A stretch of DNA of 41,194 bases from Terrisporobacter petrolearius (GCF_020748185.1 NZ_JAHZMO010000029.1:1-41194); one strand, 5' to 3'; counted from the first letter of the stretch, positions 7,149 through 16,471 are shown. Notes: generated by a model from the letters alone, not told the origin. Numbers and translations are program-made.

Positions 7149-7823
7149 ATGAAGCAAAGACCAAAATCAATAGACGGTACACTTAGAAAATCATTTTTAC
7201 GTGTTCCTGAAGTCATTAGAGAATGCAGCGGTATAAATATTTTCGGAAAACGAATTAAATCCCTTGTTTTTTCAACTGACTTAGCCATTATAAGAAATGT
7301 AAATGCAGACGCAGTAATCGCTGTATATCCATTTACACCTCAACCAATAATTACACAATCCATTATTATGGCTTCTGATATTCCAGTTTTCGCAGGAGTT
7401 GGTGGAGGTCTTACAAAGGGTATTCGTTCAGTTGTTCTAGGCACTAATGCAGAACTGCAAGGTGCTATTGGAGTAGTTGTTAATGCTCCAACAACAAACC
7501 ATGTGGTTAGAGCTTTATCTGACTCACTAGACATACCCGTTGTTGTTACTATTGTAAACGATGATACAGATATCCAAGCAAGGATAGATGCTGGTGCTAC
7601 TATTTTCAACGTTTCAGCTTCTGTCGATACACCTAGAATAGTTGCAAAAATTAGACAGGATTATCCTGATTTTCCTATAATTGCTACAGGTGGACCTACT
7701 GAGGAGAGTATAAGAAGAACAATAGCTGCTGGTGCAAACGCAATCACTTGGACGCCACCTTCTGTGGCTCAATTATTTAAAGATGTGATGAGCTCTTATA
7801 GAGAGAATTTGGATGCACATTAG
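7149..7823 (+). CDS. TIM-barrel protein, putative hydrolase-type (function unknown)
   Basis: From the ATG at 7149, with AAGGAGG at 7133-7139, the protein has 224 residues. An upstream in-frame ATG at 7116 lies before the ribosome binding site and is rejected. The pattern is a (beta/alpha)8 barrel of the ribulose-phosphate-binding or IMP dehydrogenase/GMP reductase-like kind. It has DAVIAVYPFTPQP, IPVFAGVGGGLTKG, GAIGVVVNAPTTNHVV, IPVVVTIVNDDTDIQARIDAGATIFNVSA, and the C-terminal phosphate-binding-like FPIIATGGPTEESIRRTIAAGANAI. Clostridial homologues are commonly labelled hydrolase without biochemical support, as far as I know. It is a single gene with its own terminator. Confidence 0.6.
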   Translation: MKQRPKSIDGTLRKSFLRVPEVIRECSGINIFGKRIKSLVFSTDLAIIRNVNADAVIAVYPFTPQPIITQSIIMASDIPVFAGVGGGLTKGIRSVVLGTNAELQGAIGVVVNAPTTNHVVRALSDSLDIPVVVTIVNDDTDIQARIDAGATIFNVSASVDTPRIVAKIRQDYPDFPIIATGGPTEESIRRTIAAGANAITWTPPSVAQLFKDVMSSYRENLDAH

Positions 7824-7856
7824 TGTTTTACTTTCATATATAAAGTTGTTCAAATA

Positions 7857-7900
7857 GAAAAGGGATACTATATTTATCATATATAGTATCCCTTTTATTT
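7857..7900 (+). terminator. Terminator of the TIM-barrel gene
   Basis: A 16-bp perfect stem (7857-7872 with 7880-7895, core GGGATACTATAT) is followed by T-rich sequence, 33 bases after the stop. Confidence 0.9.
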
Positions 7901-7971
7901 TTTAATTTGTATTTTCGATTGTCTCCCCCCGTGTGTCTAAATTATTTTTTTCTTCAGTATAATTTGTTTAA

Positions 7972-8499
7972 CTAAAATGCACATTCAATACGATTGATAT
8001 TTCTATATTCTACAGCCATTGGCACAAATCTAATTCTGCTACCTTCGCAAGCTATTCTAAATCCTTGAATGCTTCTTCTGTCAGCTCTGTCTACTATCAT
8101 AAAAAAGTTAGAAGGGCTAAAACCTCTTCTCATTTCTATTCTAACTATTGCCATTCTCCTACAGTTATTTATAGTGAATTGGCCACCACCTGGTGATATG
8201 AAAGGCTGAGGATTTGGTCCTCCACCAGGAAATGCAAAAGGCGAAGCAGATGCCCCACCACCAGATAATAAAGACGGTGGATCGTCATCTGTTTCTGGAT
8301 TGTTTTCACCACCCTCATTGTCATATGGTTCATAAGTTTCATATTCCTCAAAAGGCATAGACGGCTCAAACAAGTTAGCAACTTCTGTGTATTCACTTTT
8401 AATATCCGTATTTGGATATGCTTCTTGTACCTCTCTAAGATATAAAGCCATAAAGTTATAATAATTATCCCAATATTCTTTCCAGTAATTTCTGTCCAT
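7972..8499 (-). CDS. Hypothetical protein with Gly/Pro-rich linker
   Basis: I do not recognise this 175-residue protein. The N-terminal 40 residues are rich in Trp and Tyr (MDRNYWKEYWDNYYNFMALYL). Residues 41-75 are acidic. Residues 76-108 are low complexity with repeated PGGG units (FAFPGGGPNPQPF, ISPGGGQF). The last 65 residues form a basic, likely beta domain (CRRMAIVRIEMRRGF, FRIACEGSRIRFVPM). The layout of short ends joined by a Gly/Pro linker recalls spore coat or surface proteins of clostridia; this is only an analogy. The start ATG follows AAAGGAG. It is monocistronic. Confidence 0.6.
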   Translation of the reverse strand: MDRNYWKEYWDNYYNFMALYLREVQEAYPNTDIKSEYTEVANLFEPSMPFEEYETYEPYDNEGGENNPETDDDPPSLLSGGGASASPFAFPGGGPNPQPFISPGGGQFTINNCRRMAIVRIEMRRGFSPSNFFMIVDRADRRSIQGFRIACEGSRIRFVPMAVEYRNINRIECAF

Positions 8500-8601
8500 T
8501 GTTGATTCTCCTTTTTGTCATATAAATATTGTTCTATATATCATATGTAAATATGGGCTATTGGTTCTTATTTGTATTGGATAAATAATTAGTATTAAAA
8601 A

Positions 8602-8635
8602 AGGAACTACTAAATTCTAAAGTTCAGCAGTTCCA
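8602..8635 (-). terminator. Terminator of the TudS-like gene
   Basis: On the minus strand GGAACTGCT pairs with AGTAGTTCC across an AT-rich loop, followed by T7. It lies about 85 bases after the stop of the gene at 8718-9272. Confidence 0.65.
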
Positions 8636-8717
8636 AATATCATGTTTTAACTCTAATATAATTTTCAAATATAAAGTAATCCGTTGATATCTATGTTTTC
8701 TCCATCTAAATCACTTT

Positions 8718-9272
8718 TTATGTTAATATGTTATAATTTTCTAAATAAGTAATTTCATCTTTTAACGTTCTAATTGGTATATTTAAACTATTCTCTCCAA
8801 GAAGCTTTTTTAATTCTTCCATAAATACTCCCGATTCATGTTCTAAAACTATACTTTCTATTTTTTTATCTAATGTTTTACACCATCCTAGTTCTCCTCC
8901 ATAATTACCTTTACAGGTAAAATTATATCCACAGCTAGGACTACCATCTACAGCAACTATTCCTAGTATTTCAAATTTTTCTTTGTTTGTATAATATTCT
9001 ATTATTTGTTCTATTACAGGCTGTAATATATTCTTACAATGACTTCTAAAAAATGTATTGTCAAACTGATCTTTAACATGGCCCCAACGTTTCGATCCAT
9101 ACATGGTAAATTCCGGGCATGGTAATTGCAATAATTCTATATCATTTTCAAAAACTTTGTATAATAATATCTTTCTAAGATCATTTTCTTTATCAATAGA
9201 TTCAATACTATATCTTTCAACTTTTGAAGCTCTATTTAAAATACAATGAGCCACTACTAAAATTTTTTTCAT
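8718..9272 (-). CDS. CD3072 family TudS-related putative desulfidase
   Basis: This 184-residue protein is related to the DUF523/TudS group, in which thiouracil desulfidase uses a [4Fe-4S] cluster held by three cysteines. Candidate ligands are C10 (VVAHCILNR), C52 (LQLPCPEF) and C114 (DGSPSCGY), all in motifs typical of the family. A fourth conserved-looking cysteine (C120) follows. The sequence FTMYGSKRWGHVKDQFDN is also typical of the CD3072 subgroup. The likely role is removal of sulfur from a small thiolated molecule; the substrate is unknown. The start ATG follows GAAGGGG with a long spacer. It is monocistronic. Confidence 0.8.
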   Translation of the reverse strand: MKKILVVAHCILNRASKVERYSIESIDKENDLRKILLYKVFENDIELLQLPCPEFTMYGSKRWGHVKDQFDNTFFRSHCKNILQPVIEQIIEYYTNKEKFEILGIVAVDGSPSCGYNFTCKGNYGGELGWCKTLDKKIESIVLEHESGVFMEELKKLLGENSLNIPIRTLKDEITYLENYNILT

Positions 9273-9457
9273 AATCTAATTTATATCCCCTTCAATTATT
9301 ATTTCTATTATATAAAGCACCATATTTTATTTTTACCATAGCTTGTTATAAGTTCTAAATTATTACTACATAATAAATAAGATGAATGTAACATCTATAA
9401 CAACTTCTCTTAAACTATTTATATTTTATAATTATGTTTTGTTAATAGATAGATTTT

Positions 9458-10234
9458 TTATGAACCTGTAGATTTATAATTTTTAACACCATAACACCAT
9501 ATTATTAAACTTGTTATAAATAAAAGAATCGTATATAGGGGTGTAATAGCATAGTAAAATTCATTTTTCTTTCCTATTAAAAATAACAAAGGATAATATT
9601 GGACACATGCTAATGGTACTAAGAAAGTAAATAACTTTAACATGTTTTTACCATATATGCCCATTGGGTACTTTCCAAACTCACGTCCTCCATCTGTAAA
9701 AATACTGATAAATTCCAGTCCTTCAATTGTAAAAAAACATAAAGAAGCATGTATAATATAAAGTGCTGCAAAAACAAATATACCACCCCATATCATTCCC
9801 ATATAAATAAGAATATTATAGAAATTCCATATTACATCACTTTTTTTTATTGCATAAACCATAATCAAAATAGCTTGAACCAATTTACCCATGGCTGAAA
9901 AATCTATATTAGATGTTAACACCAAAAAAATTGGTCTGCATGGCCTTATCATAAATCTATCAAACTGGCCATTAGATATGGTTGTTGAAAAGTTTTTAAA
10001 ACCGTAAGCAAAACAATCTACAATTGAGTAAGACATTAATACGGAAGAATAACATAATAATACCTCATTAAAATTAAATCCTTCTATAGTGTGAAACCTT
10101 AAAAATAAATAGTAAAGACCTAAAAATGATGTAAATGATATTATAAATTGACCAAACAGAGTTAAAAAGAATGAAACTTTGTATTCCATTGAACTTTTTA
10201 AATGCATCTTTAAAAATTTAAAATAATGTTTCAT
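9458..10234 (-). CDS. ABC-2 type exporter permease (COG3694-like)
   Basis: This 258-residue membrane protein has about six hydrophobic segments and the conserved motif FDRFMIRPCRPIF (about residues 91-103) typical of the second permease in COG4586/COG4587/COG3694 exporters. It is the last gene of a three-gene operon: its ATG lies two bases after the stop of the upstream permease gene, with AAGGAGG before it. Together with the partner permease (10237-11049) it should form the channel, driven by the ATPase at 11046-12041. The substrate is unknown; relatives have been linked to export of drugs and viologens. I see no clear terminator between here and the next gene. Confidence 0.85.
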   Translation of the reverse strand: MKHYFKFLKMHLKSSMEYKVSFFLTLFGQFIISFTSFLGLYYLFLRFHTIEGFNFNEVLLCYSSVLMSYSIVDCFAYGFKNFSTTISNGQFDRFMIRPCRPIFLVLTSNIDFSAMGKLVQAILIMVYAIKKSDVIWNFYNILIYMGMIWGGIFVFAALYIIHASLCFFTIEGLEFISIFTDGGREFGKYPMGIYGKNMLKLFTFLVPLACVQYYPLLFLIGKKNEFYYAITPLYTILLFITSLIIWCYGVKNYKSTGS

Positions 10235-10236
10235 AA

Positions 10237-11049
10237 CTAACCTCCTTGCACAACTGCACCTTTTATTGCTTTTTTAGTTAATGCTTTTCCTAAAATTATT
10301 AGAACTACAAGCCAAAAAATCTGCAAAAGTATTCCATTCAACGCATTTATTCCAGATATATTACCATTAAATATCCTAAAAGGCATATTCTGCATACATG
10401 CAAAAGGAAGTAATTCTACAACCTGCCTAATACTTTTTGGTAAAAAGGGTAATGGTATAATTCCTCCTGATAAGAATTCCATAGCTGATAATGCTACTAC
10501 TCTCACTCCAATTGGTGATAATGTAAAGAAAGCAATTATATAAATTAACATAGAAAAAGATATAACTACTAGAAATCCTAATATTATTGATATAATAAAT
10601 TCCACCCACATAATAATATTATTGGGCAACACTAACCCATATGGTTCTGGTAATAGTAAAGAAATAATAATAATTGGAATACAACGTAAAAAAGTCTTAG
10701 TAATCCTACTAGAAAAGCTTTTTACATACCACATATTATATAAATTTATAGGCCTACACAATTCATAAGCAATTGTTCCACTTGTAATTGTCTCTAATAT
10801 ATCATTATCTAAAAACCAAGTCATAAATAAATTCATAAAAGCTTGTTGTAACCAAAAGTAAGAAGCTAGTTGAGACATTCCCATAGGGAACCCTTCTGGA
10901 TTTACTTCATAAAAAGCTTTATATAATAAAATTTGCATAAATCCCCAAGCAAACTGTGTGATAATACCGGATATGGCTGCCCCACGATATTGTATACTAC
11001 AGTTAAATCTAATTCTTATGAATGATAAATATAATTTCAATTTTTTCAT
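10237..11049 (-). CDS. ABC-2 type exporter permease (COG4587-like)
   Basis: The 270-residue protein has about six membrane segments. ITSGTIAYELCRPINLYNMWYVK (about residues 87-109) is the counterpart of the RPxxL motif of the partner permease. FLSGGIIPLPFLPKSIRQVVELLPFACMQNMPFRIF near residue 190 is the hallmark block of this family. Its ATG overlaps the stop codon of the ATPase gene by four bases (ATGA), which implies translational coupling. It probably heterodimerises with the protein at 9458-10234. Confidence 0.85.
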   Translation of the reverse strand: MKKLKLYLSFIRIRFNCSIQYRGAAISGIITQFAWGFMQILLYKAFYEVNPEGFPMGMSQLASYFWLQQAFMNLFMTWFLDNDILETITSGTIAYELCRPINLYNMWYVKSFSSRITKTFLRCIPIIIISLLLPEPYGLVLPNNIIMWVEFIISIILGFLVVISFSMLIYIIAFFTLSPIGVRVVALSAMEFLSGGIIPLPFLPKSIRQVVELLPFACMQNMPFRIFNGNISGINALNGILLQIFWLVVLIILGKALTKKAIKGAVVQGG

Positions 11050-12041
11050 ACTCTATACTCCTCATACATAGATACTATAATCTCATCAGCTGTTGGAGTA
11101 AAAATAGAAATATTCGTAATCTCAATTAACGAGCTTAATTCACAAATTATTTTTGATATTGTTGTAATTGATAAATCAATAATAAGCTCCATCTTTCCTC
11201 TGTATATATTTGATATTCTCACGCCTTTTAATCCTTTTACGATTTCACTATATGTAATTTTATCACTGTGAATGTAACTTATTTCTAATTTTTTTTCTAC
11301 AGAAAATTTATCTTTCCACTCTTCCATGGAACCATCTAAGAGAAGTTTTCCTTTTCCTATAAATAAAACTCTATTTGTTAAACTTTCTATATCTTGCATA
11401 TCATGAGTTGTTAATATAACTGTAGTTTTCTTTTCTTTGTTTATATCTGATATAAAAGAACGTACTGCTATTTTAGATACTGCATCTAAACCAATTGTAG
11501 GCTCATCTAAAAATAAAATTTTGGGCTCATGTAATAGTGATGCTGCAAGCTCACATCTCATTCTTTGTCCTAAAGATAATTGCCTTGCTGGTATTTTTAA
11601 TAAATCCCCTATTTTTAATAATTCACATATTTCATTTTTTGTTTTTATATACTTATTTGATTCAATCTCATATATATCTTTTAACAATAAAAAAGATTCT
11701 TCTACAGGTACATCCCACCATAGCTGTGAACGTTGCCCAAATACAACTCCTATCTCATGTACATATTCTTTTCTGTCTCTCCAAGGTACTTTTCCATTAA
11801 TAACACACTCACCACTATCTGGTGTTAATATTCCACTCATAATTTTAATAGTGCTGCTCTTACCAGCACCATTAGGCCCTATATATCCTACAATCTCCCC
11901 TTCTGATATATTAAATGATATATCATCTAGAGCATTAATTATTTCATATTCCTTATTAAATAAAGATTTTATAGCAGATTTTAATCCTGCATCCCTTTTA
12001 GATATTTTATAATTTTTACAAATATGTGACATTGATATCAT
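11046..12041 (-). CDS. ABC exporter ATP-binding protein (COG4586-like)
   Basis: The ATG at 12041 is used (331 residues) because AAAGGAGGTG ends 7 bases upstream; an in-frame GTG at 12050 is part of that ribosome binding site. Visible motifs are Walker A GPNGAGKSS (about residues 55-63), the Q-loop region GVVFGQRSQLWWD, signature LSLGQ (155-159), Walker B ILFLDEP (about 175-181) and the H-loop TTHD. The stretch GQRSQLWWDVPVEESFLLLKDIY is diagnostic of the COG4586 subgroup. The C-terminal 90 residues are an accessory domain. It energises the two permeases encoded immediately downstream. Confidence 0.9.
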   Translation of the reverse strand: MISMSHICKNYKISKRDAGLKSAIKSLFNKEYEIINALDDISFNISEGEIVGYIGPNGAGKSSTIKIMSGILTPDSGECVINGKVPWRDRKEYVHEIGVVFGQRSQLWWDVPVEESFLLLKDIYEIESNKYIKTKNEICELLKIGDLLKIPARQLSLGQRMRCELAASLLHEPKILFLDEPTIGLDAVSKIAVRSFISDINKEKKTTVILTTHDMQDIESLTNRVLFIGKGKLLLDGSMEEWKDKFSVEKKLEISYIHSDKITYSEIVKGLKGVRISNIYRGKMELIIDLSITTISKIICELSSLIEITNISIFTPTADEIIVSMYEEYRV

Positions 12042-12088
12042 AAAAATCACCTCCTTTAATTGATAATTTTTATATTAATAACTATAAA

Positions 12089-12122
12089 ATTAGGAGCGCC
12101 ATTTTTAATAGACACTCCTAAT
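12089..12122 (-). terminator. Terminator of the ugp operon
   Basis: ATTAGGAG pairs with CTCCTAAT, extended inward by further pairs including two G-U on the minus strand, followed by AATTTTAT. It begins 15 bases after the ugpB stop codon. Confidence 0.75.
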
Positions 12123-12136
12123 CTTTAATCACAATT

Positions 12137-13480
12137 TTAGTTATTTTTAGCTTCTTCTAGTGCCTTTGTACCTTTCTTTTGTGCATCTTTCAGAGCTTGA
12201 TCTATGTCTTTTTTGCCATTGAATACTAGGTCTAATTGTTTTCCTAACTCATCTAATGCATTAATTCCACCTATATTTCTAGTTCCTTGGAATCCTTTAT
12301 CCATACAATCAAAGGAAAGTTGTTTTATTGGTTTTTCAGTTAATATTTTTGAGAATTCAGGATCTTTTTGAGCACTTTTTCTTACTGGAATATATCCTGT
12401 TTGTGCCGCAAAGTATGCTGTATTTTCTGTTGAAGTTAAATATTTAATATATTCCCATGCTGCTTGTTGTTCTTGCTCAGTAGCTGTATTAAATACTGCC
12501 ACATTTGTACCATAGTATAATTGATCGTCAGTTTTATTTCCTGGTAATGCTGCTGCATTTATAGTTATTCCTTCAGCAGTTCCCTCTTCTATATAAGGAA
12601 GAGCAGAAGTTGATGCAACGCACATTGCTGCTCTTCCATCTTGTAATGGAACATTTGCATTTTGATCATCTCCAGCTAAACGTGCAGTTTTATCTTGTAC
12701 CATGCTGTTTAAAAACTCTACTGCTTCTTTCATTTCAGGTGTATCGAAATGTAATTTATTTGTTTTTTCATCCATAGTTAATCCACCAGCTTGTTTAACC
12801 CATGGAGCTATATCTGTAGAAAGGTTGTTTGCGAATACACATCCATAAACTTCTGGTTGACCATCGCCATTTTCGTCTTTAGTTAATTTTTTAGCTGCAT
12901 CAGCCCATTCTTCCCATGTTGTTGGAACATCAATACCTGCTTCTTTTAACATTTCTTCATTATAGTACAGTACCATTTGACTTTTGTTAAAAGGCATTGC
13001 ATATTGTTTTTCATTCCAAATACCATCTGCTAAGAACATTTCAGGTATATCTTTGTAGTCTTCATCTGTAAACCCAGTTTTGCTATCTTTCATAAATGGT
13101 GTTAAATCTGTTACAAGGTCTTTTGATATATACCAAGATAAACGATTTGAGTATACTTGCGTAATTGTTGGAAGTTGTTTTGATTTTGCAGAAGCCATTA
13201 ATTTATCAAATAATGTTAAGTAATCACCTTGATTAACTACATCAACTTTAATATTTGGATTTTTAGATTCAAAATCTGTTGTTATTTTTTTTATTGCTTC
13301 CTCATTTACTCCACTCATAGCATGCCAAAAAGTTATTTTTACTGGTTCTGTAACCTTAGTAGCTATAGTAGATTTGTTTTCTCCCTTATCTTTCTTTTCG
13401 TCTTTAGTTGTTGAACAACCTACTAGCATTGATGCCATCATTACTCCACAAAGTAACAATGATAAAATTTTTTTTCTCAT
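12137..13480 (-). CDS. ugpB: Glycerol-3-phosphate-type ABC substrate-binding lipoprotein
   Basis: This 447-residue protein has a lipoprotein signal peptide (MRKKILSLLLCGVMMASMLVG, lipid on C22) followed by a family 1 extracellular solute-binding domain. ITFWHAMSGVNEEAIKKI near residue 50 and the stretch GDYLTLFDKLMASAKSKQLPTITQVY near residues 104-130 resemble UgpB rather than maltose- or xylose-binding proteins. It captures substrate outside the membrane and delivers it to the UgpA/UgpE channel. It is the last gene of the ugpC-A-E-B operon, 28 bases after ugpE, with its own strong AGGGGAG. UgpB specificity is assigned by resemblance; another phosphodiester or sugar ligand cannot be excluded. 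Confidence 0.8.
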   Translation of the reverse strand: MRKKILSLLLCGVMMASMLVGCSTTKDEKKDKGENKSTIATKVTEPVKITFWHAMSGVNEEAIKKITTDFESKNPNIKVDVVNQGDYLTLFDKLMASAKSKQLPTITQVYSNRLSWYISKDLVTDLTPFMKDSKTGFTDEDYKDIPEMFLADGIWNEKQYAMPFNKSQMVLYYNEEMLKEAGIDVPTTWEEWADAAKKLTKDENGDGQPEVYGCVFANNLSTDIAPWVKQAGGLTMDEKTNKLHFDTPEMKEAVEFLNSMVQDKTARLAGDDQNANVPLQDGRAAMCVASTSALPYIEEGTAEGITINAAALPGNKTDDQLYYGTNVAVFNTATEQEQQAAWEYIKYLTSTENTAYFAAQTGYIPVRKSAQKDPEFSKILTEKPIKQLSFDCMDKGFQGTRNIGGINALDELGKQLDLVFNGKKDIDQALKDAQKKGTKALEEAKNN

Positions 13481-13508
13481 TTTTTTCTCCCCTTAAGTTG
13501 TATATATT

Positions 13509-14339
13509 TTATCCTTTAAGCCCTGATTTACTAACTCCATTTAAAATATATTTTTGAGTATAAATATACAATATAATTATTGGAGTTACCATCAGAACTG
13601 AGAATGCCATTAAAGTATTATAGTGTACACCTGCTTCTGTTGAAAAAGCTGCTAATCCAACAGGTAAGGTTCTCATATCCTCTGTGTTTGTAACTATTAG
13701 CGGCCACATGTAAGAATTCCAACAGCTAATAAATTTTAATATAGCTACAGAAAAAATAGTTGTTTTAGATATGGGAACAAGTACTCTCCATAAAAACTTG
13801 AACCCATTGCAACCATCTACTTTTGCCGTTTTATAATAAGATTTTGGTACATTATCAAATTGTTGTTTTAGTAAAAATATTGAAAATACACTTGTACACC
13901 ATGGAATTATTAATGATTTATATGTATTGATCCATCCTAAAGAACTTAAAGTCACGTAGTTTGGAATCATCAATATTTCACTAGGTACCATCATAGTAGC
14001 AATAAGCAATATAAATAAAACTTGCTTTAATTTAAATGGAATATATGAAAATGCATAAGCTGCTAAAATAGTTGTTATCAATTCACCTATAGTCACACAA
14101 GTAGCTACAAAAACACTATTAAATAAATATTTTGTATAAGGTACCGCGTCTAAAGCATCCTTAAAATTTTGCCATTGTATTTCCTTTGGAAATAATTTAG
14201 GTGGCATTACCATAACTTCATTTCCTTGTTTTAAAGATGTTAATATCATCCATATAAATGGAAACATTACAGATATAGCACCTATTATTAAAATTATATA
14301 TGATAAAATAATTCCTACTTTTTCTTTTGTTTTTTTCAT
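13509..14339 (-). CDS. ugpE: ABC importer permease UgpE-like
   Basis: The 276-residue permease has six predicted membrane segments and the MalG/UgpE-type coupling motif KTAKVDGCNGFKFLWRVLVPISK (EAA loop variant, about residues 175-197). The ends also fit the family: MVMPPKLFPKEIQWQNFKDAL early on, and FSTEAGVHYNTLMAFSVLMVTPIIILYIYTQKYI near the C-terminus. It pairs with UgpA from the gene directly upstream (one base between stop and start). It is part of the importer at 12137-16272. Confidence 0.85.
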   Translation of the reverse strand: MKKTKEKVGIILSYIILIIGAISVMFPFIWMILTSLKQGNEVMVMPPKLFPKEIQWQNFKDALDAVPYTKYLFNSVFVATCVTIGELITTILAAYAFSYIPFKLKQVLFILLIATMMVPSEILMIPNYVTLSSLGWINTYKSLIIPWCTSVFSIFLLKQQFDNVPKSYYKTAKVDGCNGFKFLWRVLVPISKTTIFSVAILKFISCWNSYMWPLIVTNTEDMRTLPVGLAAFSTEAGVHYNTLMAFSVLMVTPIIILYIYTQKYILNGVSKSGLKG

Positions 14340-14340
14340 T

Positions 14341-15222
14341 TTACTCTTCCTTCCTTCTAGTTATAACAAACTGAAGTATAGTAAATATTAATATAATCAA
14401 AAACAGAATAAATGCTGCTGCTGACGCAATTGAAAATTCCCAGTGACTATAGAATTTATCAAATATGTAATATACTATAGTCAAACCACTTTCTAATGGT
14501 CCACTTTTCTTTCCATACAATACATATATTTCATCAAACAGTTTGAATGATTCAATTAATGATATTGTTGTTAAAAATAGTATGGTTGGTTTTAAGATAG
14601 GAATAGTAATATGACATATCCTTTGAAACCTTGACGCTCCATCTATTCTTCCTGCCATATTATAGCGACTATCTATATTTTGTAATGATGCTAAAAATAT
14701 AATAATTTTATATCCTAGACCTTTCCAAATACTTAGTACAACTAGTATAGGAATAGTCATATTAGGGTCCATCAGCCAAGAAACCTTAGCCATACCTAGC
14801 ACATCTAAAAAAGCATTTACAATACCAAAGTCTTTATTCAACATCCATCTAAATACTACGGCTACAGCTGTAGTAGATGTAACAAAAGGTAGGAAAAAAA
14901 CGTTAGTAAACAGTTTTTTAAATTTAATATTTGAATTTAAAATAAGAGCAAAAATTAGAGCTATTATAATTCCTAAAGGTGTAGCTATAAATGCATATAC
15001 ACAAGTATTAATTATTGCCTTATGAAAACTAATATCCTCAGATACATGTACAAAATTATCTATGCCCACTTCATAAACACTATTTGTTAAGTAATCGAAA
15101 TCTGTATAAAATCCTATCAAAAAAGATTTTATTATGGGATAAAATTGAAACATTACAATAATAATTAAGGCAGGCAATAAATAAAAAAATGCTCTTAAAT
15201 TGTCATTTTTTAATCTTTTCAT
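14341..15222 (-). CDS. ugpA: ABC importer permease UgpA-like
   Basis: The 293-residue protein starts LRAFFYLLPALIIIVMFQFYPIIKSF and shows six membrane segments. The cytoplasmic EAA loop reads YNMAGRIDGASRFQRICHITIPILKPT (about residues 187-213), as in MalF/UgpA family permeases, with the usual E-A-A partly replaced (M-A-G). It is flanked by ugpC upstream (three bases) and ugpE downstream (one base), so all are one transcript. Confidence 0.85.
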   Translation of the reverse strand: MKRLKNDNLRAFFYLLPALIIIVMFQFYPIIKSFLIGFYTDFDYLTNSVYEVGIDNFVHVSEDISFHKAIINTCVYAFIATPLGIIIALIFALILNSNIKFKKLFTNVFFLPFVTSTTAVAVVFRWMLNKDFGIVNAFLDVLGMAKVSWLMDPNMTIPILVVLSIWKGLGYKIIIFLASLQNIDSRYNMAGRIDGASRFQRICHITIPILKPTILFLTTISLIESFKLFDEIYVLYGKKSGPLESGLTIVYYIFDKFYSHWEFSIASAAAFILFLIILIFTILQFVITRRKEE

Positions 15223-15225
15223 CTT

Positions 15226-16272
15226 CTATTCTCCTAAATTAAAAATATGCATATATTTCACATTGAATTTTACTATATCACCTTCATTAAAATCGTGATC
15301 CCAATTTATACTTACTCTAAAAAATACATCTTCACATTTAACTTCTAAATAAACGTCTTTTCCTAAAGTTTGCAGGGCATAAATTTCCCCTTCTAAAATA
15401 CCATCTTCGTGTAATATGAAGTCTTCTGGCCTAATTCCTATTTTCACTTTACCTTTTTGACTTGCTACTTTATGTATATTGTTGGACGCTAATTCTTTCT
15501 TCTTTCCTGAGATTAGCATGTATATTTTTTCATCCTCTTCTAATCCATCAAATAAATTCATAGTTGGATTACCTAAAAAAGTTGCAACAAATTGATTTTT
15601 AGGCTTCATATACATTTCTTTAGGATTACAATACTGTTGAACATTTCCTTTGTCCATAAGTAAAATTTTATCAGATATGCTAAGAGCTTCTTCTTGATCA
15701 TGAGTGACGAATACAGTTGTTATTCCTAGTTTTTTTTGTAACTTTCGTATATCTTCTCTAAGCTCAATTCTCAGCCTAGCATCTAGGTTAGACAAGGGCT
15801 CATCTAAAAGCAAAATCTTCGGATTTTTTACTATTGCTCTTGCAATAGCAACTCTTTGCTGTTGCCCTCCTGATAATTTACTTGGTTTTTTATTTAGCAA
15901 TTCTTCAATTTGCATTAGTTTTGCAACTCTAGTAATTTCTTTTTTTCTATCCATTTTATTTAATTTTTTGATTTTTAAAGGAAACTCTATATTTTGAAAT
16001 ACAGTTAAATGAGGGTAAAGTGCATAATCTTGAAATACCATCCCTATATCTCTGTACTCAGCTTCTATTTTTGTCATATCTTTATCATCAAAGTATATTT
16101 TCCCATCTGTGGGATTTTCCAGTCCTGCAATCATGGATAATGTGGTACTTTTTCCACACCCACTAGGTCCAAGTAAACATACTAATTCCCCATCTTTAAT
16201 ATCAATATTTAAATTATTTACGGCTATTAAGTTTTTAAATTTTTTGCTTAAATTTTCTAATCTTATTCTCAT
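15226..16272 (-). CDS. ugpC: ABC importer ATPase UgpC/MsmK-like
   Basis: The 348-residue protein has Walker A GPSGCGKST (residues 35-43), the Q-loop MVFQDYALYPHLT, signature LSGGQQQR (133-140), Walker B ILLLDEPLSNLDARLR and H-loop VTHDQEE. It also has the C-terminal OB/TOBE regulatory domain (about 240-345, containing KIGIRPEDF). This is the full CUT1-family ATPase architecture. As first gene of ugpCAEB it follows a region at 16298-16480 that carries an open frame lacking a start (see the pseudogene entry). The start follows AAAGGAATAAAA. Confidence 0.9.
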   Translation of the reverse strand: MRIRLENLSKKFKNLIAVNNLNIDIKDGELVCLLGPSGCGKSTTLSMIAGLENPTDGKIYFDDKDMTKIEAEYRDIGMVFQDYALYPHLTVFQNIEFPLKIKKLNKMDRKKEITRVAKLMQIEELLNKKPSKLSGGQQQRVAIARAIVKNPKILLLDEPLSNLDARLRIELREDIRKLQKKLGITTVFVTHDQEEALSISDKILLMDKGNVQQYCNPKEMYMKPKNQFVATFLGNPTMNLFDGLEEDEKIYMLISGKKKELASNNIHKVASQKGKVKIGIRPEDFILHEDGILEGEIYALQTLGKDVYLEVKCEDVFFRVSINWDHDFNEGDIVKFNVKYMHIFNLGE

Positions 16273-16297
16273 TTTTATTCCTTTTTTAAAATAATAT

Positions 16298-16471
16298 TTA
16301 GACTGTCTTGTTCACATCTTCAGCATACAAATTTTCAGCAATCTTCATAATACATTTTTTGACAAAATAGTTCAAATTGTTTTTTTCTATATTGCACCTG
16401 CATTTATTCGAAATCTCAATAAACAAAATAGTATTACCTACAAAAGTAGCAATTATCTCATATACTTGGTT
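16298..16471 (-). pseudogene. Open frame of about 57 codons upstream of ugpC
   Basis: Between two stop codons the minus strand encodes a protein-like stretch including YEIIATFVGNTILFIEIS and LNYFVKKCIMKIAENLYAED, ending VNKTV 25 bases before ugpC. There is no ATG at the N-terminal end, only a possible TTG, and no good ribosome binding site. I do not recognise it. It could be the C-terminal remnant of a regulator that once headed the ugp operon, or chance. Confidence 0.3.

Noticed and set aside
11437..12012. 191-codon plus-strand frame opposite the ABC ATPase
   Set aside because: It is an antisense shadow: it mirrors the conserved ATPase motifs, has no ribosome binding site and unusual composition. 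The same applies to the other long antisense frames, for example 34239-34730 and 26392-26853.
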